Shown here one piece after another: positions 18,301 to 27,300 of a DNA stretch of 64,000 nt. Numbering within the stretch: the first letter of the stretch is position 1; the number at the start of each line of letters is the position of its first letter. Both the position numbers and the translations under genes were made by a program. The DNA is taken from assembly GCF_023922585.1 (NCBI RefSeq), contig NZ_JAMFTN010000017.1:6659-70658 (forward strand). Reading direction: 5' to 3'. Under the pieces are notes generated by a model, which was given only the letters and a program-made list of their open reading frames with translations, had not been told where the DNA came from and did not search any database. This DNA comes from Aliidiomarina quisquiliarum. GTDB taxonomy: Bacteria; Pseudomonadota; Gammaproteobacteria; Enterobacterales; Alteromonadaceae.

Positions 18301-18769
18301 CGTCGCTAGCAGTTAATGTGGGAATAAAAGAAACACCTAAAAGATAAGTGTTGGGTGTAACCGTATTCGGATGTGCAGGTTTGTTTGCCCCCTCGTCATC
18401 AACAAACAAATAGCCCGCACGATGACACTGAAACATAACAAAAAGAGCACTGTTATCTTTAATTGTAGGAGTGGGCTGTTTTTCGTTCAGCCACTTTTTG
18501 TCAAAGCTTTCAGGCGGCTCGCTTACAATGCCTTTTTTAGAATCATAGGGGCATTCAGGAATGTCGAAAAGCTCGAAGTCTAACCAATAATTAAAAATAG
18601 AAAGCAGTTGATTGTCAGCAAGTGATGCGCCCTCGCCGCCATGCTCAGTAGTAGATTGAGGTTCAGTGGCTGAGTTAATCGTTGGGTTAGTTATTGCAGG
18701 CGCTTGTTCAGCCAAGCTCGTTTGACGATTAAATAGTAAATTTACTAAAGGCTTAAGTAAAAAACGCAT
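15332..18769 (-). CDS. Large SF1 (Upf1/DNA2-like) helicase
   Basis: A 1,145-residue helicase. Motif I is 'VNGPPGTGKTTLLKD' near residue 407, motif II 'LAILDEAGQAVNFHA' near 800, motif III 'IVGDPIQLEPV', motif V 'IGTVHTFQGKEASVV' near 1050 and motif VI 'INVAVTRAKHHLFIVG' near 1090. This is the Upf1-like SF1B layout (AAA_11/AAA_12). The ~370-residue N-terminal part has no domain I can name. There is no nuclease motif I recognise, which separates it from DUF559-type defence helicases. It is the last gene before the left copy of the ppiC 3' end. Defence role is inferred from location only. Confidence 0.85.
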   Translation of the reverse strand: MRFLLKPLVNLLFNRQTSLAEQAPAITNPTINSATEPQSTTEHGGEGASLADNQLLSIFNYWLDFELFDIPECPYDSKKGIVSEPPESFDKKWLNEKQPTPTIKDNSALFVMFQCHRAGYLFVDDEGANKPAHPNTVTPNTYLLGVSFIPTLTASDESEEKQLTWQLDDTDRVINLATIRTIYRRCRSSVPANMSLKEWVEVSFKAIDNLVHKHFVDTQDSTTDEPKALSTQELKQAIVELNRSIAKEFWSTEHAQNFMRQHAKAVEVHTQNKFDLAHRVPDNNDETKTITTFRWRFCYYPSGNTQNQLGPFFANDLSTIADHIHKDSAKNALSPALYQYLLGNKNQELLGSATTHGNKYHAKTRTLFKGRWPENPQYGLSLLQTCAVNIVNDKEKHPVVAVNGPPGTGKTTLLKDVIAERFVERTIQLLAAESTDNRWLVSDKARKTILNAAIVIASSNNKAVENISMELPSLAKIYEQYHAEIGYFKEQAQPDEWGLFCAVLGNSSNRKAFCDQRLNTVIRYFKGLSNYMGLSPLVNFQLKKKPQAACNGILLNYFSSLQSKNKLAAFTSAIAANEKFIVSKHKEFLTAFKVALEKVCSGHLPLSNFVDKWCALDEVSWNESLEALTHLSQVWWKAGLWKEELQTNYKDSKANFNELLARHQNAVRDINEGHFEQWGLNTHEHLMTKEAFNVQADEDELTAEARLQKLSPLGSSAINQLRSELFMAALAVNESLIKLNATALLADFEHLPNLINGHYQSKENTPSHEKLWSLLFLIFPVVSTSLSSVESQFRLMQKKATIGLAILDEAGQAVNFHAVGLLQRSQQALIVGDPIQLEPVVPLQGEIDRGIAADFIAVSTTDDQCQWGDRFLVSQSSAQLLADRAGPIKAVIGDREVGLPLLVHRRCNEPMFSIANSIAYDDKMVLATAPYNWKAVSSGWLNIVEPKESIKSVRYNNHTEANAAFELLRFLVEHQPHMAKGGIYIITPFTHMRSELKKHWNSLYQQAENKGWMTQAAQLNNKDSATVASFANDNIGTVHTFQGKEASVVIFCLAASQVRSTTGGIKWVNSKPNLINVAVTRAKHHLFIVGNYSDWRHEAFSNQLISDGMTVYNSIDEIKANTPLPLAKQLLHTASSSSFSDLWGD

Positions 18770-18877
18770 CCCTGCTCCTGATTTATAAAATTGTACACGG
18801 TAGCTATAAAAACAGCCTTAACATTTATATCAGATTCAATAGGTTATTTCATATTTTGCACAGTTATATTTACACCA

Positions 18878-19009
18878 AGAGCCGAACGTTCAACCCCGCG
18901 ACAAGGTTTTAATTAAGTGCCAACCAAATGCAGCATTGGTTGTAAGGTGAGCCGAAAAACCCTACTATTCAGCTCATGTATTGAGCCGAATGGGTGTGGT
19001 TTCGGCTCA
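18878..19009. promoter_or_regulatory. Array of TGAGCCGAA boxes at the Fic start
   Basis: Five 9-bp boxes: AGAGCCGAA at 18878-18886, TGAGCCGAA at 18948-18956 and 18982-18990, and inverted copies at 18968-18976 (TTCAGCTCA) and 19001-19009 (TTCGGCTCA). Two inverted pairs face each other across 5- and 10-base spacers. The Fic protein has a C-terminal winged helix and is the natural candidate for binding them. The first box lies outside the left ppiC copy, so it predates or spans the junction. Confidence 0.6.
18892..18928. repeat. Left copy of the ppiC 3' end (att-like)
   Basis: A 37-bp sequence identical to 19895-19931, the last codons of ppiC. Read on the minus strand it would encode the final residues FGWHLIKTLSRG followed by TGA rather than the TAA of the real gene. 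A duplicated gene 3' end is the classical footprint of site-specific integration that restores the target gene. Confidence 0.8.
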
Positions 19010-19896
19010 GGGCGCTGAAGCATGCAAGGCAGTTAGGTATAAATGAACAGCAGCCAATAAAAGTGTCTGAACAAAGCGAAAGCCTTGCTCAATTAATAAC
19101 TGACGCGGTAACGGGTTGGCAGCAACCACTAACGTTAGCAACATTGTTGCAGTGGCATAATTGGCTATTCCAAGGGCACGAATCTGTCATGCAAAAGGTT
19201 GCGCCTGGCGAACTCCGCGGCGAAGCCCCTATGCAGATTGTGAGTGGCCCGTTGTTAAAACCCAAAGTGCACTTTCAAGCGCCACCTAAACAGGCCGTTG
19301 CAAATGAGCTTGAACTCTTTATGCAATGGTTTAATGGCAGTGTTTCAAACGCGCTAGACCCGCTAGTTCGGGCCGGAATTGCTCATCTTTGGTTTGTAAC
19401 CATTCACCCATTTGAAGACGGTAATGGTCGTGTTGCTCGTGCCTTAACCGACCGAGCACTTGCGCAATCAGATCAGCATAGCATTCGTTTATTTGCCATG
19501 TCGGAAGCTATTCTTGAACATAAAAAAGCATACTACGATATTTTGGAATACACCCAAAAGCACGGCACTGAAATAACACCGTGGTTAACGTGGTTTGTTG
19601 AAACGCTCATACTTTCAGTGGAAGGTGCCTTGGCAAAAATCGGGCGTACTGTATTTAAAACCAAGTTTTGGGCGAAGCATTCAGACAAGTCTTTTTCGGA
19701 GCCCCAGCGTAAAGTAATAAACCGGTTACTAGATGGTGATTTCGAGCATGGCATAAACGCTACACAATATCAGCGCGTGGCGAAGGTCAGTAAAGCCACG
19801 GCAACTCGTCATTTAACCGACTTGCTTGCGCATGAGGTACTTAAAAAGTTGCCAGGTGGTGGGCGCAGTACGCGTTATCATATTGCAAATGTTTAA
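18994..19896 (+). CDS. Fic-domain AMP-transferase with C-terminal winged helix
   Basis: A 300-residue Fic protein. The active-site motif 'HPFEDGNGRVAR' is complete near residue 139 (catalytic His and anion-binding loop), so AMP transfer to protein hydroxyls is likely. A winged helix follows at the C-terminus ('QYQRVAKVSKATATRHLTDL', 'GGGRSTRYHI'). Compared with DUF4172-type relatives of ~370 residues, the N-terminal ~70-100 residues are missing, including the inhibitory S/TxxxEG helix. The frame starts with GTG between operator boxes, so the true start may be later. Its TAA overlaps the ppiC stop by four bases, convergently. Confidence 0.82.
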   Translation: MWFRLRALKHARQLGINEQQPIKVSEQSESLAQLITDAVTGWQQPLTLATLLQWHNWLFQGHESVMQKVAPGELRGEAPMQIVSGPLLKPKVHFQAPPKQAVANELELFMQWFNGSVSNALDPLVRAGIAHLWFVTIHPFEDGNGRVARALTDRALAQSDQHSIRLFAMSEAILEHKKAYYDILEYTQKHGTEITPWLTWFVETLILSVEGALAKIGRTVFKTKFWAKHSDKSFSEPQRKVINRLLDGDFEHGINATQYQRVAKVSKATATRHLTDLLAHEVLKKLPGGGRSTRYHIANV

Positions 19897-20174
19897 CCCC
19901 GCGACAAGGTTTTAATTAAGTGCCAACCAAACTTGGTTTTTACTGGGCCATGCACATCGATGGTGGGTTTGCCAAACACTACTTTGTCGAAGGCGGGTAC
20001 CATTTGGCCGCGGCGAAATTCACCTAAGTCGCCGCCTTTTTTACCGGAAGGGCAAAGTGAATGTTTGCGGACTAAGTCGCCAAACTTCTTACCAGCGGCA
20101 ATTTCTTGTTTCAGCGCCTCGGCCTCTTCGCGGGTTTTTACCAAAATGCGTAAAGCATGTGCGCGTGACATCAT
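19893..20174 (-). CDS. ppiC: Peptidyl-prolyl cis-trans isomerase C (parvulin)
   Basis: A 93-residue single-domain parvulin, the usual size of PpiC. It accelerates prolyl bond isomerisation in the cytoplasm. Features include 'ARHILVKTREEAEAL'-like start (here 'AHALRILVKTREEAE'), 'LVRKHSLCPSGKKGGDLGEF' and 'FGWHLIKTL' at the end. No signal peptide is seen. The coding sequence is complete even though the 3' end has served as an integration target. It marks the boundary between accessory island and core chromosome. Confidence 0.95.
   Translation of the reverse strand: MMSRAHALRILVKTREEAEALKQEIAAGKKFGDLVRKHSLCPSGKKGGDLGEFRRGQMVPAFDKVVFGKPTIDVHGPVKTKFGWHLIKTLSRG
19895..19931. repeat. ppiC 3' end, right copy of the 37-bp repeat
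   Basis: Identical over 37 bases to 18892-18928; here it is the genuine 3' end of ppiC. The segment between the copies (18929-19894) contains only the Fic gene and its control region. It contains no integrase, so mobilisation would need help from elsewhere. Confidence 0.8.
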
Positions 20175-20330
20175 TAACTCCTATCGCTAACAAAAGGTTT
20201 CTGGGCCAATTATGCCTTAAAAAGTGGGTGTTAGTTTATTTCTTGGCGGGCTGCAACAACACATGGCCATTGCTAATGCTTAGTTAACCCATATAGTATA
20301 AACACTAACGCAACAAACCAGTGGCTATGT

Positions 20331-21371
20331 ATGAAGTTTTGGCGTCGGTTCCACCCGAATATTGCTGAGGATGATCCTCGCTACCACCAAGTTTCTCTGC
20401 TTTACAGCGTTTTGCTGATCATGCTGGTTTACTTCAGCGGATTATCTATTCTAAACGTTACCTTATTCGACGGTGCGGCTATTGCGGCCTTTGATTTTGC
20501 CGGTTTTGTATTAGCAGCGGGTATTTTTGTATTTGTTAGTCGCGGCGGAAACTTTTATGTCGCCCGTTGGTTGGTGGTGTTTACCCTTATTTTTGTGTTG
20601 CTAGGGTTTATTCAATTGTCGCAAGGGCGAAACTATTCATTTCTTTGGGTTACGTTAATTCCGCCGCTGGTTTTCTTTTTACAAGGTATAAAAGTAGGCA
20701 CATGGGTTACGGCTGCTGTGTTTGGGTATTGTGCTTGGCTTCTGAATGGCTTTTTGAATACAGGAGTAACGGCTAACTTAACCTTAGGCGCTTTATTTAA
20801 CTTTGTTGAGGTGTCTATTGCGCAGCTGTTCATATTCCGCCACTACGAACGTTCGCGGCGGGCGGCATATCGGCAGCTACAAAAAACCTCGGTAACCGAC
20901 CCACTTACAAAACTTTATAATCGGTTGTATTTAGACGAAAAATTGAATGAAGCCTTTACAGAAACGCCTAATAGGAAGGGCGACTTGAGTACAGCCATTT
21001 TATTAATCGACATTGACCATTTTAAGGTTATTAACGACAAATACGGGCACCTAATCGGCGACAAGGTGCTAAAGGCTATTGCGCAATTGTTAAAGCGAAC
21101 TGCGCGGGGCACCGACGTTGTTGGCCGCTGGGGCGGTGAAGAGTTTTTAATAATTTGTACAGAAACGAGCATAGAAGAAGCGACTATTTTAGCCAATAGA
21201 ATAGTTTATGAGCTTAATGAAAGTCCGCTAATGAACGACATTACAGTAACAGCAAGTATTGGTATTGCCGACGCCCACCCGGGCCAGCTTAGTAGTGAAG
21301 CGGTACTTCAAGCCGCCGACGAAAAGTTGTATCAAGCTAAAAAAGAAGGTCGTAATAAGGCGGTATTTTAA
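20331..21371 (+). CDS. Membrane-bound diguanylate cyclase (GGDEF)
   Basis: A 346-residue protein with about five or six N-terminal membrane segments (residues 20-165) followed by a GGDEF domain. The active-site loop is 'RWGGEEF', and the nucleotide-binding 'IDHFKVINDKYGHLIGD' is intact, so c-di-GMP synthesis is expected. No R-x-x-D inhibitory site is obvious five residues before GGEEF ('ARGTDVVGRWGGEEF' places R-x-x-D there, RGTD, so product inhibition is possible). It is a single-gene unit 31 bases before the next gene. The membrane sensor signal is unknown. Confidence 0.92.
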   Translation: MKFWRRFHPNIAEDDPRYHQVSLLYSVLLIMLVYFSGLSILNVTLFDGAAIAAFDFAGFVLAAGIFVFVSRGGNFYVARWLVVFTLIFVLLGFIQLSQGRNYSFLWVTLIPPLVFFLQGIKVGTWVTAAVFGYCAWLLNGFLNTGVTANLTLGALFNFVEVSIAQLFIFRHYERSRRAAYRQLQKTSVTDPLTKLYNRLYLDEKLNEAFTETPNRKGDLSTAILLIDIDHFKVINDKYGHLIGDKVLKAIAQLLKRTARGTDVVGRWGGEEFLIICTETSIEEATILANRIVYELNESPLMNDITVTASIGIADAHPGQLSSEAVLQAADEKLYQAKKEGRNKAVF

Positions 21372-21402
21372 CGCAAACCACACACCGCCGAACGAATAGA
21401 TA

Positions 21403-23100
21403 TTGAACACCATACCTTGCATGGCCTACGTTATGCGTAGCCCAACCTACCAGTCGTACCTTGGCATAAAACAAGACCAAGACAAGTGGGACGACCTTTC
21501 CGATGCGCGTGCGGCGGAAGATCTTGAATTGCGAAAAAGCTTCCTTACCAAAGTAATGGCGATAGACCCAAGCAAACTCGACAGCCAAACCAAACTTAGC
21601 TGGCAGTTACTTACACAGCAGTTAGAGCGCGAAATTTCAGACTATAAATGGCGCCATTACAGCTACCCTGTGAACCAAATGTTTGGCCTGCATTCCAGTG
21701 TGGCGTCGTTGCTTATTAACCAACACCGCATTACCGATGTGGCCGACGCAGAAGCCTACATTACTCGGCTAAACGGTTTGCCGGAATTGTTCAAGCAGCT
21801 AGCTGAAAACTTAAATGCCCGTGCTGAAATGGGCATTATTGCCCCGCAGTTTGTGTACCCCTACGTAATTAGCGACAGCCAAAATATAATTACCGGTGCG
21901 CCCTTTGATAACGGCGAAGCAAGTACCTTATGGGCCGACTTTAATAACAAGCTTACGGCTTTAAATTTAGGCGCAGAGCAACATAAGGCACTGAGCGACG
22001 CCGCCCAGCAAGCCATGCTGGAATCGGTGAAACCAGCTTACGAACAGTTAATTAGTGCGGTTGAAGGCATTGCCGCCCAAGCCGACAGCATAGACGGTGC
22101 TTGGAAGTTCCCCGACGGTGAAGCCTTCTATAACAATGCGTTACAACGAACTACCACCACCGACTTAACCGCCAAAGAAATTCATGACATTGGTTTAAGT
22201 GAAGTAGCACGTATTCATAATGAAATGCGTGAAATTATGGTAAAAGTAGGCTTTGCTGGCACCTTGCAAGAATTCTTCGTGCACATGCGTAACAACCAAG
22301 ACTTCATTTACCCTGCTACCGACGAAGGTCGCCAGCGCTATCTCGACGAGGCCACAGCGTTTATCGACAACATGCGTGAACGGCTCGACGAGTTGTTTAT
22401 TACCAAACCCAAAGCCGATTTAGTGGTGAAGCGGGTTGAAGCCTTTCGTGAACAGTCGGCGGGTAAAGCGTTTTACCAGCAACCTTCGTTAGACGGCAGC
22501 CGGCCAGGCACTTACTACGCCAACCTGTACGACATGCCTTCAATGCCTAGCTACCAAATGGAAGCCTTGGCCTACCACGAAGGTATTCCAGGCCACCACA
22601 TGCAAATAGCTATTTCGCAAGAGCTAGAAGGCATTCCAATGTTCCGTAAATTTGGTCGTTACACGGCCTACACGGAAGGCTGGGGCTTATACACAGAGCT
22701 ATTACCCAAAGAAATTGGCCTATATAAAGACCCATATTCAGACTTTGGCCGCCTAGCCATGGAATTGTGGCGTGCTGTGCGCTTAGTAGTCGACACGGGT
22801 ATTCACGCCAAGCAGTGGACCCGCCAGCAAGGTATCGACTTCTACGTAACTAACACCCCCAATGCTGAAGCCGACGCAGTAAAAATGGTTGAACGGCATA
22901 TTGTTATGCCAAGCCAGGCTACCGCGTATAAAATTGGCATGATAAAAATTGTCGAGCTAAGGGAAAAAGCCAAAACCGAACTAGGCGACGCTTTCGACAT
23001 TCGTAAGTTCCACGATGTGGTGTTGCGCAATGGCCCAGTACCGCTAGACGTGCTCGAACAGTTTGTGAACACTTACATTAGCGAAACCAAAGCGATGTAG
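21403..23100 (+). CDS. DUF885 family peptidase-like protein, 5'-truncated
   Basis: The frame matches DUF885 proteins, periplasmic lipoprotein-like putative peptidases, from 'RSPTYQSYLGIKQDQDKWDD' onward. The zinc-type motif 'YHEGIPGHHMQIAI' near residue 388 and 'YTEGWGLYTELL' near 425 are intact. Relatives have about 40 more N-terminal residues with a lipoprotein signal; here the start is a weak TTG (21403) or the ATG at 21421, and a TAG (21397-21399) interrupts the frame just upstream. The preceding GGDEF gene ends only 31 bases before. The product probably stays in the cytoplasm or is not made well, so this may be a recent pseudogene. Confidence 0.8.
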   Translation: MNTIPCMAYVMRSPTYQSYLGIKQDQDKWDDLSDARAAEDLELRKSFLTKVMAIDPSKLDSQTKLSWQLLTQQLEREISDYKWRHYSYPVNQMFGLHSSVASLLINQHRITDVADAEAYITRLNGLPELFKQLAENLNARAEMGIIAPQFVYPYVISDSQNIITGAPFDNGEASTLWADFNNKLTALNLGAEQHKALSDAAQQAMLESVKPAYEQLISAVEGIAAQADSIDGAWKFPDGEAFYNNALQRTTTTDLTAKEIHDIGLSEVARIHNEMREIMVKVGFAGTLQEFFVHMRNNQDFIYPATDEGRQRYLDEATAFIDNMRERLDELFITKPKADLVVKRVEAFREQSAGKAFYQQPSLDGSRPGTYYANLYDMPSMPSYQMEALAYHEGIPGHHMQIAISQELEGIPMFRKFGRYTAYTEGWGLYTELLPKEIGLYKDPYSDFGRLAMELWRAVRLVVDTGIHAKQWTRQQGIDFYVTNTPNAEADAVKMVERHIVMPSQATAYKIGMIKIVELREKAKTELGDAFDIRKFHDVVLRNGPVPLDVLEQFVNTYISETKAM

Positions 23101-23132
23101 GCATGTATTGCATAACGTATGTTTAAAAATAG

Positions 23133-23158
23133 AAAAAGGGGCTTATAGCCCCTTTTTT
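23133..23158. terminator. Bidirectional intrinsic terminator
   Basis: A perfect hairpin GGGGCT-TAT-AGCCCC flanked by five A on the left and six T on the right, midway between convergent genes. It would stop transcription of the DUF885 gene on the plus strand and of the BASS gene on the minus strand. Confidence 0.9.
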
Positions 23159-23180
23159 ATTGCACCCAATACTTCGTAGC

Positions 23181-24146
23181 TTATTTTTTTTGTTGCGGAA
23201 AGAGCTTTTCTGAAAACTTCACGTACCAAGCGGCTGACTGCACTTGAATAATATAGGCCAAGGCAATTAATAACGCTGCTTCGGCGCCGGCTTCGCCGAA
23301 CGCCGTCATCGACAAAGCCAAGGCTATCGACAAGTTACGCATAACAGTACCGTACACCAAGGCAATGCCGTCACCGCGGTTTAACCGCTGCCTGGCTACA
23401 AAGGTACTTACCACATAGTTCACGCCATAGAGCAGCAGTAGCGGAATAAACAACCACACAATTAAGCTAGGCGACTCTATTAGGCTAGGCCCTTTCAATG
23501 CCATAGCTACAAAAACGATGCCCAATACGCCTAAGCTTGAGAAAGGCGGAAATTTAGGCGCATATTGTTTCTGAAAAACCTCGGCGCCATGCTTACGTAC
23601 CAAGAAGTTACGAGTTATTTGGCCGGCAATTAAGGGCACGGCAATAAACAGCAAAATTTGTTGGAACACCATGCCTAATTGCATTGGAATTTTAGAGCCA
23701 AGCAAAAACTGCACATAAAAAGGCGTAAGCACAGAGCCTAAAAACAAACCGATAACGGTAATTTTAATTGCCGCTGGCACATTACCTTTGGCAAAGCCTG
23801 TCCAAGAAATAGTCATGCCGCTGGTAGGCAGCAGTGCCGCTAACAACAAACCTAGCGCAAGGGCAGGCTGGTTAGCAAAAAACACCCGGCCCAACATAAA
23901 AGCGACAAAAGGAATAAACAAAAAGTTAAGCACCAGCGCCCAAAGCTGCACCGCATTACCACCCGGTGCGACCAACTGCTGGGGTTTAACCCCCACCATC
24001 ATCGGGTACACCATAAGTAATGTAAAAGGCGCTATAAGCACGGCCAAACTAGCTGTTGGCAGAGTAAGCCCAACAACCAAACCCAGCAGCATAAATAGCG
24101 GAATACTTAAACTTAAGTGTTTACTTAGCCAGCCAACGAATGCCAT
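23181..24146 (-). CDS. BASS family (bile acid:Na+ symporter/ACR3-like) transporter
   Basis: A 321-residue membrane protein with about ten hydrophobic segments. The pattern fits the bile acid:sodium symporter superfamily: 'LLLAALLPTSGMTISW' near residue 105 and 'YGTVMRNLSIALALSM' near 265, the latter resembling the conserved core of SBF/arsenite-type carriers. The substrate cannot be told from sequence. It is a single gene ending at a shared terminator. Confidence 0.8.
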   Translation of the reverse strand: MAFVGWLSKHLSLSIPLFMLLGLVVGLTLPTASLAVLIAPFTLLMVYPMMVGVKPQQLVAPGGNAVQLWALVLNFLFIPFVAFMLGRVFFANQPALALGLLLAALLPTSGMTISWTGFAKGNVPAAIKITVIGLFLGSVLTPFYVQFLLGSKIPMQLGMVFQQILLFIAVPLIAGQITRNFLVRKHGAEVFQKQYAPKFPPFSSLGVLGIVFVAMALKGPSLIESPSLIVWLFIPLLLLYGVNYVVSTFVARQRLNRGDGIALVYGTVMRNLSIALALSMTAFGEAGAEAALLIALAYIIQVQSAAWYVKFSEKLFPQQKK

Positions 24147-24305
24147 TCAAGCCCCCAAAGTGCAATGCCGCACCTGCTGTGTAGATGAAATGAAATATTA
24201 GTATATCGTTATGTTTAAGGGCAGTGCAATGAGGTAAGCTTATTGCCGAACCCTAACAAACCTGGCACCTTAGCTCATGCCAATGCACTTAAGGGATATC
24301 AGCCA

Positions 24306-27300
24306 ATGAAGGAAGGGTTTTACGAACTGTTAAAAAGCAATGCGTTACAAAAACGCATTGACGAGTCTGGCTTAGCGGAAGTTAGCGAACAACTAGACCT
24401 GGCAACGAGTAGTCGGCATTTAGCAGAGGTGCTGGCAGCAAATATTTCTCAAGCGTTAGCAGAGCTAAACCATGACGATAGCAGTCAAGACGGGCGGTTA
24501 AAGCGTCAAATTGAAATATTAAATGAACTCATAGTTTATTCCCGCCAGCTGGCAAACATAGATACTGAACACAGCAATTACAGCGTGCCGCCACAAGTGT
24601 TACGTGCACTCCATCATCCATCGTCCTCAATAAGCTTGCCCCAAGTAGGCATGGCTCAGCCTTGGTTATTCACTTCAGGTAAAGATTCACCTGCATTGTT
24701 TCATGAACTCCAGGCAGAGCTTTCGAGTTGTCAGCATGTAGATATTTTGATGAGTTTTATTACGGTTTCTGGCGTTCGCAAAATTATTAACTTGTTGCGC
24801 GATATTACCGCAACCGATGCTAACCAAGCTTCTAGAACTAGCCTACGCATTATCACGACGACCTATACTGGTGCCACGAATCAAAAAGCAGTCGATATGT
24901 TGGCCGAACTGCCAAACTGCGAAGTAAAAATATCACTCGATGGGCGTCGCAATCGTCTGCATGCCAAAGCGTGGATCTTTGAACGTGATACCGGCTTTGG
25001 CTCTGCGTATGTAGGTAGTGCAAACTTATCTGGTGCGGCCTTAATGGGTGGTTTGGAATGGACGGTAAAATTCACTGAAAAGGGCCAAACCTTACTTTAT
25101 CAGCGTGCTCGCGCTCATTTTGAAACTCTCTGGCAAGACGAGGAGTTTCAGCTTTATAACCCGAATGATGAAGGGCATCGTAAAGAACTTCAGCAGGCGC
25201 TGCAGCGAGAGCGTGGTGGTTTCGTTGATGGCACAAATGTAATTACCACTTTTTTAGACATTCAAGCCAAACCTTTTCAACAAATTATTTTAGATCAGCT
25301 GGATAACGAGCGGGCTCATGGGCGTTATCGAAACCTACTGGTAGCGGCTACAGGTACCGGAAAAACCGTGATGGCCGCATTAGATTACAAACGCCTGTGC
25401 CAGCAAGAAGGTGGGAGGCCACGACTGTTATTTGTGGCACATCGCAGTGAAATTTTACGGCAATCACTAGCAACCTACCAGCATGTATTAAGAGATAATA
25501 ATTTTGGCGACTATCTTGATGGGCGACATGATCCCGAATCGCACACGCATTTATTTGCCACCATCCAAAGTGTGCACTCGCGCGCACTCATTGAAAAATT
25601 TGGCACTGACTATTGGAATGTTTTGGTGATTGACGAATGTCATCATATTGAAGCCCGCACATTTGTAGCCTTAGTTGAGCAAGCAACGCCTAAGTATTTG
25701 TTAGGGTTAACAGCAACACCTGAGCGGGCAGACGGGCAAAATATTTTTCGCCACTTTGACGCTCGGCCAGACGGCACGCCAGCTGCGCAACTACGCCTTT
25801 GGCATGCGCTGGAGCAACATCTACTCGCGCCGTTTGAATACTACGCCTGTGCCGACGGTGTGGACTACAGTGGTGTAAATTGGCGTGCTGCCAATGAAGC
25901 TTCACAGCTCGACAATATTCTTACCGGTGAAACCAGCAGGGCGAAAGCAATTGTGCGCGCTTGGCAGGAGCATGTAAGCGCCATTGAAGACTGCAAAGCC
26001 TTAGCATTTTGTGTGTCGGTTGCACACGCAGAGTTTATGACTCAATTCTTTAATAACTGTGGCATTAAAGCGGGTTTAGTAACTGGAACTACTCCGCAGG
26101 CCGAGCGAGAGCAATTACCAAAAATGCTAGAGCGAGGCGAAATCAACGTAATTGTGACAGTCGATTTATACAACGAGGGGGTTGATTTACCTTTTGTAGA
26201 TACCTTGCTGTTATTAAGGCCAACGCAAAGTGCAACGTTATTTCAGCAGCAAATTGGGCGGGGCTTACGCCTGCATGAAGGGAAAGACAGTTGTTTAATT
26301 TTAGACTTCGTCGGCCAATACTCGCAAGACTTTCGCTTTGATGTGCTTTATAGCTCAATTACAGGGCTTTCACGACGTCAAGTTATGGATGGAATTGAGC
26401 ATGGTTTTGGCTCCTTGCCACCTGGGTGTTACTTACAATTTCAGCGCCAGGCTCGTGAACAGGTTTTAGCTAATTTAAGACAAGCCGTAAGCTTGAATTG
26501 GCTTCGGCTACAGACTGAACTAACAACGTATGCGTTACGGCATGAAGGGCAAGACGTGCAGTTAGCAGAGTTTGTTCGTGAGCAAGCTTTGGAGCTGAGT
26601 GATATTTATAGAAAGTCGGGCGCTTCAGGGTGGACTCGACTTAAACGAGATGCCAACTTAATCGATAACGAATTGAGCGATGAGGAAACAAAACTAAATC
26701 GCCGGTTTAAAGACATGCTGCATATTGATGATCCAGACTATATTGCAGTAATTCGTAAAGTTGGGCTGAATAAGCTCAGCGACGAGCCCTTGTTTCGTTT
26801 ACGCATGCTAATGCTAGCTTACCAAGTTCAGGGAGGACGAGGCGCGCAAAGTGCCGCTGACTTCGTTGAAGGGCTGCAAAGCAATCCAGCATTTCAAGCT
26901 GAGCTGGTGGAATTAGCAAACGCACTGGATGTTCGCACCAATGAAAACTACAAGCCCTTGTTAGGACTAGAACACACAGGCTTAAAGTTACACGCCGCTT
27001 ACAAAATTCGAGAAATACTAACAGCTGTGGGTTTTTATACTGAAACAAGCTATACCCCACACCAAGCGGGAGTATGGCGAAATAGGGATGAAAAGCTGGA
27101 GCTTCTTTTTGTAACCTTAGACAAAAAAAGCGCCTTACACGAAGGTGTGGCTTATGACGACTATGCGATTAGCAGGGAGCTATTTCATTGGCAATCGCAA
27201 AACACAGCAGCTCCAGCAACACCAACCGGCCGCCAATACCTTGAAAGTGGCAGCAATGGCTGGCGCTATCAATTATTTATTCGTACCAATACCGACTCAC

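Noticed and set aside
18878-19009. GAGCCGAA repeats as a CRISPR-like array
   Set aside because: The units are 9 bp, in mixed orientation and irregularly spaced, with no spacers or cas genes; an operator array fits better.
23133-23158. Hairpin considered as a small RNA
   Set aside because: Symmetric A and T tails and position between convergent genes make it a standard bidirectional terminator.
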